64,000 nt of DNA from Scleroderma bovista (Eukaryota; Basidiomycota; Agaricomycetes; Boletales; Sclerodermataceae). The notes beneath the pieces were generated by a model. The model saw only the letters and a list, made by a program, of their open reading frames with translations, ran no database searches and was not told the origin of the DNA. Of the stretch, positions 46,002 through 56,499 are shown one piece after another (position 1 is the stretch's first letter; every line of letters begins with the position of its first letter). Both the position numbers and the translations under genes were made by a program. The stretch spans positions 62,001 to 126,000 of the forward strand of contig JAYMGJ010000297.1 in the NCBI GenBank assembly GCA_037178675.1, given 5' to 3'.

Positions 46002-49000
46002 TTAAACTATATTGAGAGTCCGGACACTGCTGCGGAGGATACTTGCTGCGTCCGCAACACGAGCAACGATGACAAAAGAAGTGGCAATTCTTCGATACTC
46101 ATTTTGAGGCAACTTTTCTAACAAAAGCGCATGAAATGGCTGACACAGCGTCATGGCCACCTGCTCAGAAGCCGTGGCGTCGACTACGGTGGATGAGTGA
46201 AGTAGTTTCCGATGCCACGGCCGAATGAGAATATATGATGCCGTGAGCGAACCATCCTGGAACCCGCTCGGCAATATGATCTGCAACGATGTCAGACCAT
46301 CTGCTTGAATGTCATACACATGACTCGTGGTGCTAGGTTCCCATTGTTTCGGGCGGATAGCTGCCACGCGATGGACGATACATGGTAGCTTAAGTCTCCG
46401 ACCAATAAAATGTGGGGGGTCGAACTTCGAAAGCGAAGTAAACAGCGCATCCAGTGACTTGGAAGAGGACATAAGTTTGTGGCCGTTCGGCATTGGTGAC
46501 TGAATTTGATCAGCATGCGAAGACGTAAAAGGGAGGCTTCGGTAAACAGCGATGTGCGCGGGAAAACAGCTATGGAACGGCGATGCCTCTCCAACCCAGT
46601 CAAGAATCGAAATATCCCCCGACTGTGATATGATTTCGGCGAGAAGACGTCCGAGGGCATTCTCTTTGGGTTCCCCGTACAGGACAGGGAGGTGAAGATT
46701 GAACACTCCAAATAGCGAATAAGCCATGTCTTCTGGGCGGGTGGTGCGGCGCGAGGATGCCCACTGGAGCCTTGATCGTGCATCATCCATTCCTGGATGG
46801 AAATCTGTGAGATAGCGTGGTGCGATGTTTGTCGCCTTTTCCAGCTCAGCGAGTACGCTGCGATCCTCCTTATGATTTGTAGACATTTGGTCCCCATATA
46901 GTGACCAATCTTGTTTGAAGAATAGCATTGCGTTCGGCGCCAACAGCTCCTGAAGCGTCCAGCCTCGTTCAAACCACACACTGTTACATAGCGCACTATC
47001 TTCCGAGATGTCGGCAAGATGCACGATGGTCAGAGCCGACCGCCGGTACCATTTGAACATACACCCAATTGCTTCTTGTAACTCCGCACTGCTCTCCTTA
47101 TCGATGCAACATGTGTCGCTCCACGCCCATAGGTAGCCACGTTCGCAAGCATCTGCACAGAATCCTTGAAGCTTTACGATGCCATGTGTAGGCTCCATCT
47201 CATAGATAACCTGATCCTGGATATCACGAAGTAGCGGTTCATCCGATCCCCAGCGGTGAGAGAGAGTAACATATTTGAAGTACGTAGAGACGGTTTCCTG
47301 GATGCGTTTGTGCTGGAGAGGATTGGAATTTGCAGCTGATGCCAGTAGCTCCTTGTATTGCGTACTGTTGTCGAAGTGCGATATTAGCTCATCGCGACTA
47401 CAGAGGCGGCAAGTCAGGGTGTTCAGGAGCCGCGTTGGAAGGTTTTCAAGGGTGTCGTATACGGCATCTCTGACCAGCTTCTTGACTCTGTCTTCGTCAG
47501 CTTTTACACCTATTTTGAGATTTCCTCGACGGCAAATAGCAAAAGTCTTGAGCAATGCAGGCCGATCAGGGTGTTGCATTGGACAGACCTTCAGTGCAGA
47601 GTATGTGAGCGGTGTGGCCTCCTGTATGTCCACCGCTACAACCTGTTTTGAAAGCTCCCGAAGGGATGAAACATAGTCAGGATATTCCGACGGACCAAGC
47701 TCCATGATGGCACGCCCAAGTGCAGTCAACTCCTCCATATCTGTCTGCCCTAGCTTGCCATATTCGCCAAGAAGACGAACGAGAGTTTGAAGAGATTCGG
47801 CGCGATTAACATGTCCCCATTGACGAAGCTCTAATGCAGCCCGTTCAAGGGCAATCGCTTCCTCCAAGGCAGAAGCCTCCCCCTTCCTCCGGAACCTGTA
47901 CCAAAGACAATGCGCAAGATCGTGGAGTAATGAAGACCGTGCCGGATTACCTGGAGGATGGAGTTCTAAGACATTGCGATGCAACATAATGAGCTCATCC
48001 AAATCAGAAATGGCATCCTGCTTCTGGAAACGCTCCTCGAGATCACTGATGAGCTTTCTAAGAGATTCAGAACGATAGAGATTGCCTGGCATACGGATGG
48101 CTACGATTTCTCGTCCCAGCTCGATAGCCTTGTCCAAGTCCACCTCCGTGCGCGGTTTATCAATCATCTCTGCGATGTCATTCTCGAAAGCCGTGATTGA
48201 GGAGGACCGTTCGTGGTGTTCTGGAGGTTGTCGTTTTAACATGGCTCGCCCGAGTGTGATCATCTCCTCCAAATCTGCAACAGCCTTGTCTTTCTGGTAC
48301 CGCTTGCGAAGGAAGGTAAGAAGGCCTTTGACTAAGAGGTGCCAATTGGGATGATCTGGAGTGTAAAGATTGAATGCACTACGTCCAAGTGTGATGACCT
48401 CTTGCAGATCCCCCGTCTGATCAGTTTTATCAAGCCGGTCTGCGAGGTACACCGTAAGGGAGTAGAGGGATGATGACCTATCGGGGTGGCCGGGTGGTCG
48501 AAGATCTAATGCAGCCCGTGCAAGCACGATGGCTCCCTCCAAATCAGTAGTCTTGCTTGCTTTACGGTAGCGCGTATGAAGGTAAGAAGCGAGGCTGTGA
48601 AGCGAGTGGTGCCGATCTGAATGACCCAGAGGGCGACTTTCGAGAGCTGCAAGGCAAAGTGTGATGGCCTCTTCTAAATCCGACATTCGACCATCTTTGT
48701 CAAACCGGTTGGCAAGGTACACCGCAAGGGAGTGGAGGGTTGATGACCGATCGGGATGACCGAGTGGTTGAATATTGAACGCTTCTCGTCCCAGCGTGAT
48801 CACATCCTTTAAATACTGCGTCCTATCTATTGTCCAGAATTGTTCACATAGGCAACGCACAAGGGTGTGGAGAGCAGACGACCGATCAGGGTGGTCAGGG
48901 GGGCAGTGATCCAACGCTTCCTGGCAGAGAATGCTGGCTGCCTTCAAGTGTAGGGATGTATGTTCTTTCAAGCACAGCTCCAGGAGGCAACGCGCGAGCT

Positions 49001-50318
49001 TGTGAAGGTATGATGGACGATCAGGGTGTCCTGGAGGACAGAGCTCCAACGCTTCACGCCCTAGGGCGATCGCATCCCTAAGATCCTTCGGTGAATACAC
49101 TTGCCTGATTCGGTCATAAAGGCAATCGGAGAGTTCCATAAGAAAAAGAGCGCGTTCCGGATCTCCTGGGTGGGAAGCGTCCAAGGCTACCCCTTTGCAG
49201 ACCGTGCCATTAGCTAAGTCTACCTCTGCATGGGGCTTATCGATCGTCTTTGCGATGTCATTCTGGAGAGGTGCGACGATGGAGGATTGTTCGGGATGTT
49301 TTTGTAGTTGACGATGTAACATGGTTCGCCTGAGCGTGATCATCTCATCCAAATCCGCAACTGCCTTGTCTTTACGGTACCGCTTTCGAAGGAAAGTGAG
49401 AAGGTTTTCGGCTGAAATGTGCCAATCGGAGTGATTTGGAGTGTAAAGATTAAATGCACCACGTCCAAAGATAATGGCCTCTTGCAGGTCCCCCATCCGA
49501 TCAGTTTTATCAAACCGGTCAGCGAGGTACACCGCAAGGGAGTGGAGGGATGACGGGTGATCGGGATGGCCAGGTCGTCGAAGATCTAACGCAGCCCGTG
49601 AAAATGTGATGGCCTCATCCAAGTCATCAATTATTCTCGCTTTGCGGTAGCGCATGTGAAGGAAGGAAGCAAGGCTGTCTAGCGAGTGGTGCAGCTCGGG
49701 ATGACCCCGAGGGCGAAGGGTAATGGCGACACGGCCAAGTGTGATGGCTTCTTTTAAATCCGTCATCCGACCATCTTTATCAAACCGATCAGAGAGGCAC
49801 GATGCAAGGGAGTGGAGGGATAAGGAACGATCGGGATGACCTATTGGACGAAGTTCCAACGCTTCCCGTTCTAATGCGATTGCCTCCTTTAAATACCGTC
49901 TTCTATCCGTTTTCCAGGAGCGTTCACGTAGGCAACGCGCAAGGGTATGGAGAGCAAACGATCGGTCTGGATGGTTGGGGGGACAGAGATTCAATGCCTC
50001 CCGGCTGAGCGCGATAGCTTCCTTCAAGTGCAAGGATGTGCGTTCTTTTAGGCACCGTTCTAGGAGGCAACGGGCAAGTTTATGGAGGGATGATGGGCGA
50101 TCGGGATGACCTGGAGAACGAAGCTCCAACGCTTCACGTCCTAAGGCTATCGCTTCCTCAAGATCCTTCATAGAATACGCTTGCCTGAATCGATTGTAAA
50201 GGCTATCGGAGATTTCCATAAGAAAAAAGGCGCGTTGCGGATCCCCTAGGGGATGGGTGTCCAAAGCTGCCCGTTGGCAGACGATGTTGTTGTCCAAATC
50301 TGTCGTTTCACTGTTCAT
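46002..50318 (-). CDS. TPR-repeat protein with C-terminal HET domain
   Basis: Uninterrupted frame of 1438 residues from an ATG at 50318. Residues about 10-960 are TPR-like units of some 50 residues (DLEEAIALGREALEL, PGHPDRPSSLHKLARCL), used for protein binding or self-assembly. Residues about 1010-1170 are a HET domain with its three conserved blocks: KYVTLSHRWGSDEP, LWAWSDTCCIDKESSAELQEAI and FERGWTLQELLAPNAMLFF. PEDMAYSLFGVF and LPVLYGE follow, as usual in basidiomycete HET proteins. HET domains are linked to heterokaryon incompatibility and regulated cell death. The HET half is nearly identical to that at 59-60.5 kb. The lack of introns contrasts with all neighbours. Confidence 0.93.
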   Translation of the reverse strand: MNSETTDLDNNIVCQRAALDTHPLGDPQRAFFLMEISDSLYNRFRQAYSMKDLEEAIALGREALELRSPGHPDRPSSLHKLARCLLERCLKERTSLHLKEAIALSREALNLCPPNHPDRSFALHTLARCLRERSWKTDRRRYLKEAIALEREALELRPIGHPDRSLSLHSLASCLSDRFDKDGRMTDLKEAITLGRVAITLRPRGHPELHHSLDSLASFLHMRYRKARIIDDLDEAITFSRAALDLRRPGHPDHPSSLHSLAVYLADRFDKTDRMGDLQEAIIFGRGAFNLYTPNHSDWHISAENLLTFLRKRYRKDKAVADLDEMITLRRTMLHRQLQKHPEQSSIVAPLQNDIAKTIDKPHAEVDLANGTVCKGVALDASHPGDPERALFLMELSDCLYDRIRQVYSPKDLRDAIALGREALELCPPGHPDRPSYLHKLARCLLELCLKEHTSLHLKAASILCQEALDHCPPDHPDRSSALHTLVRCLCEQFWTIDRTQYLKDVITLGREAFNIQPLGHPDRSSTLHSLAVYLANRFDKDGRMSDLEEAITLCLAALESRPLGHSDRHHSLHSLASYLHTRYRKASKTTDLEGAIVLARAALDLRPPGHPDRSSSLYSLTVYLADRLDKTDQTGDLQEVITLGRSAFNLYTPDHPNWHLLVKGLLTFLRKRYQKDKAVADLEEMITLGRAMLKRQPPEHHERSSSITAFENDIAEMIDKPRTEVDLDKAIELGREIVAIRMPGNLYRSESLRKLISDLEERFQKQDAISDLDELIMLHRNVLELHPPGNPARSSLLHDLAHCLWYRFRRKGEASALEEAIALERAALELRQWGHVNRAESLQTLVRLLGEYGKLGQTDMEELTALGRAIMELGPSEYPDYVSSLRELSKQVVAVDIQEATPLTYSALKVCPMQHPDRPALLKTFAICRRGNLKIGVKADEDRVKKLVRDAVYDTLENLPTRLLNTLTCRLCSRDELISHFDNSTQYKELLASAANSNPLQHKRIQETVSTYFKYVTLSHRWGSDEPLLRDIQDQVIYEMEPTHGIVKLQGFCADACERGYLWAWSDTCCIDKESSAELQEAIGCMFKWYRRSALTIVHLADISEDSALCNSVWFERGWTLQELLAPNAMLFFKQDWSLYGDQMSTNHKEDRSVLAELEKATNIAPRYLTDFHPGMDDARSRLQWASSRRTTRPEDMAYSLFGVFNLHLPVLYGEPKENALGRLLAEIISQSGDISILDWVGEASPFHSCFPAHIAVYRSLPFTSSHADQIQSPMPNGHKLMSSSKSLDALFTSLSKFDPPHFIGRRLKLPCIVHRVAAIRPKQWEPSTTSHVYDIQADGLTSLQIILPSGFQDGSLTASYILIRPWHRKLLHSSTVVDATASEQVAMTLCQPFHALLLEKLPQNEYRRIATSFVIVARVADAASILRSSVRTLNIV
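48141..50300 (-). repeat. Two 1080-bp (360-residue) tandem super-repeats inside the TPR region
   Basis: The blocks for SDxLYxRxRQxYS, LHKLARCLLE and ADRFDKT/ADRLDKT recur at an exact offset of 1080 bases (for example 50221 against 49141). Each super-repeat carries about seven TPR-like units, so a whole block was duplicated after the units had diverged. Ends are approximate. Confidence 0.8.
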
Positions 50319-50894
50319 CTAATCGCAAGCTTTTTGCCAAATGTTCTGGTAAGATTTGACGTTGGGCGCAGGGGGCCGAAAGAAGAAACTCACCACCTCA
50401 ATTGTAATGCAGAATTAATGATAGATCCGCCACTTACAGGATGTGGACGGTGGCACTACTCCATGTCAGCATGACAGGGAGAAATGAAAAGTAATTGGCT
50501 CACAAGTCGTTTGATGGGAAGGGGGGAATTGTGGACCAGCAGGAAACGAGGTGGAATCTGTGGGGAAGTGAGCCTAGCAGCTGCAGTCAGTGAAAACTTT
50601 ACGGACAAGCGATAGTTGTGCGAGAACAGGCTGAGAGTTCTATACTGCGTGAGAGTGACTTCACTTAGGCAATCTGATTTAATAATTAGGGGAATTCGCG
50701 GTGAAGGTGTTTACTTACATAAAATTTTGAATGACCTCGCCCCCTCCTTGCATGTTGGTGTGGTGAACACGTTGCGTCCACAAGGACCTGTGATGAAATG
50801 AAGGGATGCCAGGAGTCGGCATTGGACATCAGATTAAAACGATTGTCTGCAGTTTGCTGTTGTATCCTTTCAACGTCGTCTCCAAGTATTTGTG
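50319..50894. other. Divergent spacer between TPR-HET gene and class B copy 4
   Basis: No gene. The end of the spacer (TTTGCTGTTGTATCCTTTCAACG) is like the leaders of the other class B genes, so the class B promoter lies here together with that of the TPR-HET gene. Confidence 0.45.
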
Positions 50895-53800
50895 ATGCCT
50901 GCACCAGAGGTTAGTAAATCCAGCCCACTGAGTGGAGTGGCTTCCTCTAATGCCGGAAATAGAAGCCTCGATCACGGGCAGTCGGTGGGAAGTCATCAAC
51001 CTCTACTAGGACTATCAGGCCGCCCCGACCTGCAAAACAAAGCCGAGCAAAAGTGCTCAAAAGAGTGTCCGTTTGGTTTAACTTTGTCATATTGAACCTC
51101 GTCTCTGTCCAATCAAAGTGCGTCCTAAATATTTACATACAAACTCAGGAAGCGCAAAGCATCATTCAACTCGCAGATCTAGTAGACCATGCATTCCGAG
51201 TTCCGTCGTTTGCGAAACGCCGCTACCGAGGACCATTTCTCAAAGTCCAGAAGGTCCTCTTTCTGACCCACCTGTGTTGACGAAACCGGATGGCTCACGG
51301 CCCCCGATCTCTTTCCAACAAACCGTCCCTGACCCCATCGAAACCAACTGTCAAGAAAGCGACACGGCGCGTGAGTTGCCAATGGACGAAATTGACGAAA
51401 ATGATATCGTCATTGCGTTCGTCCGCATTTCCGTGCATATATTCCAACGCTGATTTATCCCACCAGTGTCATGGGTCCTACCGGGGTAGGGAAGACCACT
51501 GTATGTACCAACGCTATCTCATCAAGTCTGTGACTGAACATCCATAGTTTGTTGATTGTGCAGTTGGAAAACCAGTCAATGGGGCTGATGTTGGGTTAAT
51601 ATCGCGTACAAAGGAAATACGGGCTGTTCGATACTCTCACCCAGATGGAAAAAGAAAGGTCGTCTTGGTCGACACGCCAGGATTCGATGACACATTCTTG
51701 TCCGACTCCCAGATTCTACAGAGCATAGCGGATTGGTTAAAGACCTCGTAAGTCGTGTCGATATCGAAGATGTTGTACTGTCCTGACGGTACCTCAGTTG
51801 CAAGCAGAAAGTCATATTGAACGGTATTCTGTACTTCCTCCGGATCTCGGAAAACAGGGTTACGGGCATGCCGTTGAGGAACTTGAATATGTTCAATCAG
51901 TTGTGCGGAAGGGGCAACTTCAAGAATATTGTTCTCGTCACCACAATGTGGGATGGCGTATCAGAAGACGTCGGCCTGTGGCGCGAAAAAGAACTGCAGA
52001 ACAACATCTGGCAGTGGATGACCAGATTGGGCTCAAGTACTCACCGCTTCCTCCTTACCGAGGAATCTGCACGGGATATCATCAGCACCATTTCCATGTC
52101 TCTTCCGAACGAACGCCGTCTTCCTCAAATTCAGGGGGAAGTAGCGGATGAAAATAAACCCCTACACGGGACTCCAGCGGGAAAATCCGACATTCATTCT
52201 CTTCCCGATGATTTCTCGTGCTTCAAAGGGATTCCCGGGCAATGTAGTGAAGTTCTCAAGGGCAGCGAGGACAATCAGGATCCACTTCCCTTACCTCCAG
52301 GACGCCATCATATCCCAAGGTTGCCTTCAACATCTTCCATCTCGTCCCATGCTTTCGATAGTTCCACTGAAATTCTCCGTACGGCTGTGGGGGTGGTGTC
52401 GCCCAGCGATCTCGACAACAATGATATCATCATTGCGTGCGACACATTTTTTCAATGTAAATTCCCGCATTGATCCACCCTACCAGTGTCATGGGACCCG
52501 CTGGCGCGGGGAAGAGTACTGTGAGCATCATCAATATCTCACCAACTATTTGTTGTTGAAATTTGCATAGTTTGTAAATTACGTAGTCGGGAGATCAGGC
52601 GTTGGGGCTGGTCACAAACTGGATCCGTGTACAAAGGAAATACGCGCTGTCCGATATCCCCACCCGGATGGCGAAAGAAACATTGTTTTGGTCGACACAC
52701 CCGGGTTTGACGATACGTTTGTGTCCGACACCCAGATTTTCCGAAAAATTGCGGAATGGTTGAAGATCACGTAAGCTATGTCATTTCCCAAGTGTTACCC
52801 ATTCTGATGACACTTTAGTTACAAGCACAAAGTCCTATTGAGCGGTCTTTTGTACTTCCACCGGATCTCGGACAACAGGGTGACCGGGACGCCGTTGAGG
52901 AACTTGAATATGTTCAAAGAATTGTGTGGAAGAGATAACTTCAAGAACGTTGTTCTCGTCACCACGATGTGGGATCAAGTAGTGGAAGACGTTGGCCTGC
53001 GGCATGAACAAGAACTACAGGACGACTTCTGGCGGTCGATGATTAGGCTGGGTTCAACCACTCACCGCTTTCACCTTACCGAGGAATCTGCCTGGGATAT
53101 TATCAACACCCTTTCTGTGTCTCTACCGGGCGAACGCCGTCCTCTTCAGATTCAACGGGAGATGGTAGATGAAGATAAACCCCTTCACAAGACTTCAGCG
53201 GGGCAAGTTGTCCTTCGTTCCATTTCTGATATCTTCTCGGGCATCAAGGGCTTCTTCAGGCGATCTAGTAAGGATCCCAAGCGCAAAAAGGGCCCTCAAG
53301 TTGAGGTTCGTTTACCTCTACGCCGTCATATTCCAGGGTTGCCTTCATATCGCATCTCATCCCATGCCTCCACGGCCAATGCGTCGGGTTTGGCAACAGA
53401 CACCTCTATCAGTGATTCTGCTGGAGCTCTTGGTGAACGTAGCTATAGAGCTGCTCTGAACAATGTAATCACTACCTTGAAGCTCGCCCAAAGCGTCGTA
53501 GAATTCGTTCGTATTCACTGTCTAAAGGAAGCCATCGCTCCTTCCCTTGGGATTGCCCTGGCTGTCGAGGTAATTGCTCCCATTGAATCCGTCACGTACA
53601 ACGCACTGAACTCTTGCCATAGGTGATGGAAGGAGACCATCGTGGACTCTTCCAGGTTGTAGAAAACGCTGCACTACTGATTGGTGTGATAACCGAACAC
53701 GCGCAAAAGGCGCGCTTAAATTCTGAAGTGAAGATGGCGATCAGCAGTTTCGCAAAGTAAGCAATTCATTGTATAACCAAGTTGGATAGAGAGAATAACG

Positions 53801-54130
53801 GTTCCATTCTGCCAGGGACCTCAAACGTGTGGATGAAATTGTCCAGAATATGTCGCGCACTCAAGCACGAGATATCGTCCAAGATGCAGATTTCCGCATT
53901 CTTTTAGCTTGTGCGGATTCCATGAGACACGCATGCGATGTGCTTCGGGTGCGTAAAATCTGCCCGCTAGTCGTCCCTGGCTAACAACTGTGTCGTAGCC
54001 GAAACTGTCGCCAGACAATCGCCCGGCCCTTTATAGGATTGATGTTGGCTTAGCAGCTTTAGTAACCGTGTTGGAATACGTGCGTATCTTTCTTGTGCAC
54101 CCTATCGCCGTCACCTCATAGATCGATTAG
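50895..54130 (+). CDS. Double P-loop GTPase with MLKL-like tail, class B copy 4 (fusion of two units)
   Basis: First exon 50895-50909, second exon ending at 51416 (its start is uncertain), then 51467-51500, 51548-51747, 51798-52436, 52487-52520, 52571-52770, 52819-53569, 53623-53756, 53816-53948, 53999-54079, 54122-54130. The first G domain has P-loop GPTGVGKTT and LVDTPGFDDT. Exon 5 (639 bases) does not go on to the helical tail but ends in a VVSPSDLDNNDIIIA copy of the pre-P-loop leader, spliced in phase to a second P-loop (GPAGAGKST) and a second full G domain with LVDTPGFDDT and NVVLVTTMWDQV. Only then comes the helical tail. More than 740 residues are certain. The usual exon 2 acceptor CACAG is CACGG, and about 115 extra bases lie in exon 2. 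Confidence 0.78.
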
Positions 54131-54574
54131 AATCGCACTCACTCTGAAATGCTTTAATCACCGCGGCTCATAATAATTGCGTGTATTTGAACAGAGCACG
54201 AGATGGGCTTGTTGCTATTCAATAAGTAGCTGTATTGCATATGGTCGAACGAGCGAGGCCACTCGAGCTGCAAACGAGAAAGATATAGTTGAATTATAAA
54301 CGTGCGGATAGGCACGGGTCCCCAGCCACCTGGCGAGACAACGGGAACAGGTCAGATGTGACCGTAGATGATGCGTGTTTGTGGAAAACGGAGTCCCACC
54401 ATTAGATGATCCATGAAACTTCGATAATCAGAAACATGGTCTCCGGGCTCATTGCACCAATTTACATATCTCTTCCGTGAACACTTCAACCAACTCTTTG
54501 TGGCTACCTTGCAGTGGCGTAACGAAATGAAAGTCGACTATCCACTAAATCATGAGCGTTCCACCTGCTTCCCG

Positions 54575-55394
54575 CTACAAAAGATCTGTTCGACTGGATT
54601 CACGCTCCAAAAGCTCTTGCACGAGGCTCCATGCGGTTTCGGGTGTTCCATCAAAAATCATGTGGAACATCGATGCATCTGTTTCATCGGCCTGCTTTTT
54701 GAGTGTAGCCATCCGTCGTGCCACTTTCTCCTCAGGAACTGGTTTTTTCATCCCCCGATCAAGGATGGGAACAACATGAACCGTCTGAGGAACGACGGTT
54801 CCTCGAGGAAATGTCCTCAGAAAGGTGTCAAGATGCTTTCGGATGGCCAAATTCGGATCTTTTTCATAGGTGGCAATGTCGTGCATGTACAGAATTACTG
54901 CAGCTTTGCACCGTGTCGTGTATCTGCCCGGATATTATGTCACATACAGTAAACAGAAAATATGGTGGTCCTTACTTGGAGTTCATCCAGTTCCTCATTA
55001 TGACCTCCCCGTCAGGATCAACGTATGTGTGAAACGACGGTGTGTCCACGACGACAATATCGTTTGCGATTTCCTTGAAGCGACACCTTTCTGCGTTAAC
55101 ACGTTTTGTGCAAGGCTTTTGACCCTTGTTGACCTGGACGTTCTGGTTTCTCACCAGTTCGCGCAGAAACTGGAGAGAGTTGAGTACCAAATGCCCAATA
55201 CGCAAGAAACGAGGGACATTACCGAGCTCTTCCCGGACCCAGAGGGACCTACTATGCTACTCACATTCTCAGTATTACTGCGTCAACACAAGGGCATGCA
55301 TTCGAGCCACTTACAACACCACAATGTCAGTCGGGAGGATCTCGGTGGTCTCTTTAGACCCGATGAGTTTCTTCCACAGTTGCCCAAGCGCCAT
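54575..55394 (-). CDS. Small P-loop GTPase, class C
   Basis: Predicted 218 residues: exons 55394-55315, 55256-55223, 55169-54976, 54923-54575. The 34-base P-loop exon and 194-base Walker B exon have the lengths of class A. P-loop GPSGSGKSS at residues 30-38; Walker B IVVVDTPSFHTYVD (Asp 80) with Ser for Gly. Then AAVILYMHDIATYEKD and VHVVPILDRGM replace the class A/B motifs, and FDGTPETAWSLVQELLERE ends the protein. There is no long coiled coil. It is convergent with class B copy 4. Relics of the same gene follow the other three class B genes, so this is the only intact member. Confidence 0.8.
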
Positions 55395-56499
55395 TTGGTC
55401 CGATGGAACTGAAGGTTCGTGTTGGTGGGGAGAGGGATCCTGTGGTTTACGAGATGGGCCCCACTTAACTAGTACCACCGGGGAGCCTCGTTAATAACCC
55501 TTTGGAGTAAGTAAATATAGATATCCATATTCGAAGCAACGCTCGTGCTGATGCGGCATGGGACACTCGGTGAACTGACGGTAATGAGGAACCCAGACCC
55601 TTTTGCCCAGACACGACCCTAGAACGTTGCAGGGATGCATAACCCGTTGCTTCAAACGTAGGCACTTTGATAGGGGAGCATCACGTACACGTTTTGATGA
55701 CATCGTACCGTGTCGATGCTATCAGACTCAGACACCCAGGTGACATGACACGACACTCACCAGTGACCATGTACACTTTGAATTTCGACTGACATGTTAG
55801 TATTACTGTTTGCAGATACGCAGGGTCTTGCGAATAGGCAGTACTTAGCGACTTCGCGTTGCGAGCTACTGTACATCGCTCGCGGCCAATATTACAGCAG
55901 CCCGTGCCATGACTTGGTTACTGAGCTCGCCACCTCCGTTCAGCCAACTTCGCCTGCCATATTATTTGCGTGTTCGCGGTTCGCCGTGGCGTGTAGCCCA
56001 GTAGGGATACCCTAAGTTCTTGGGCCGCACAGCAGCGACAGTTTCCAGGCCATTCACACACAGAATACATGATGCACCGCGGGTCGGATCTTGGGACACG
56101 TTGGCAGTGGAGAGACGCAAGCCGGTGTTGGATGCGATCCAGAGCCGAACGGTCGGCCCGATTTGTTGACTTTTCGCGCTTGGTTCCCCAATTTCGGGCC
56201 GATGATTCGCCTTTTTAGGGCCTCAAGCCGAACAAGGGGGAGCTTCCACCTTGTGGCGCCGATCATCGTCCTGCCCTGGGCCCGCTGACGAGGACCACAA
56301 ATTTACGGTGTTCCAGTTGCAAAATGGTCCAGGTTGTAACCGGAAAGAGCACTCTCCAATGTTCCGCAAACACATACAGGGTTCAACATTCAACGTGTCT
56401 ACTAGTATGCGTTGTAACGTTATTGGCATCATGCGGGGTGGCTTATTCGGAGATTTGAAGTTTTATTCTTATCTCTCACCATTTTCATCGTAGTATTCG
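55395..56499. other. Intergenic region
   Basis: Short ORFs only. The final about 100 bases should contain the FAD oxidoreductase promoter. Nothing else supportable. Confidence 0.4.

Noticed and set aside
46292..47017. Minus-strand ORF of 241 codons in another frame of the TPR-HET gene
   Set aside because: Overlaps the HET domain in a different frame; no motif of its own.
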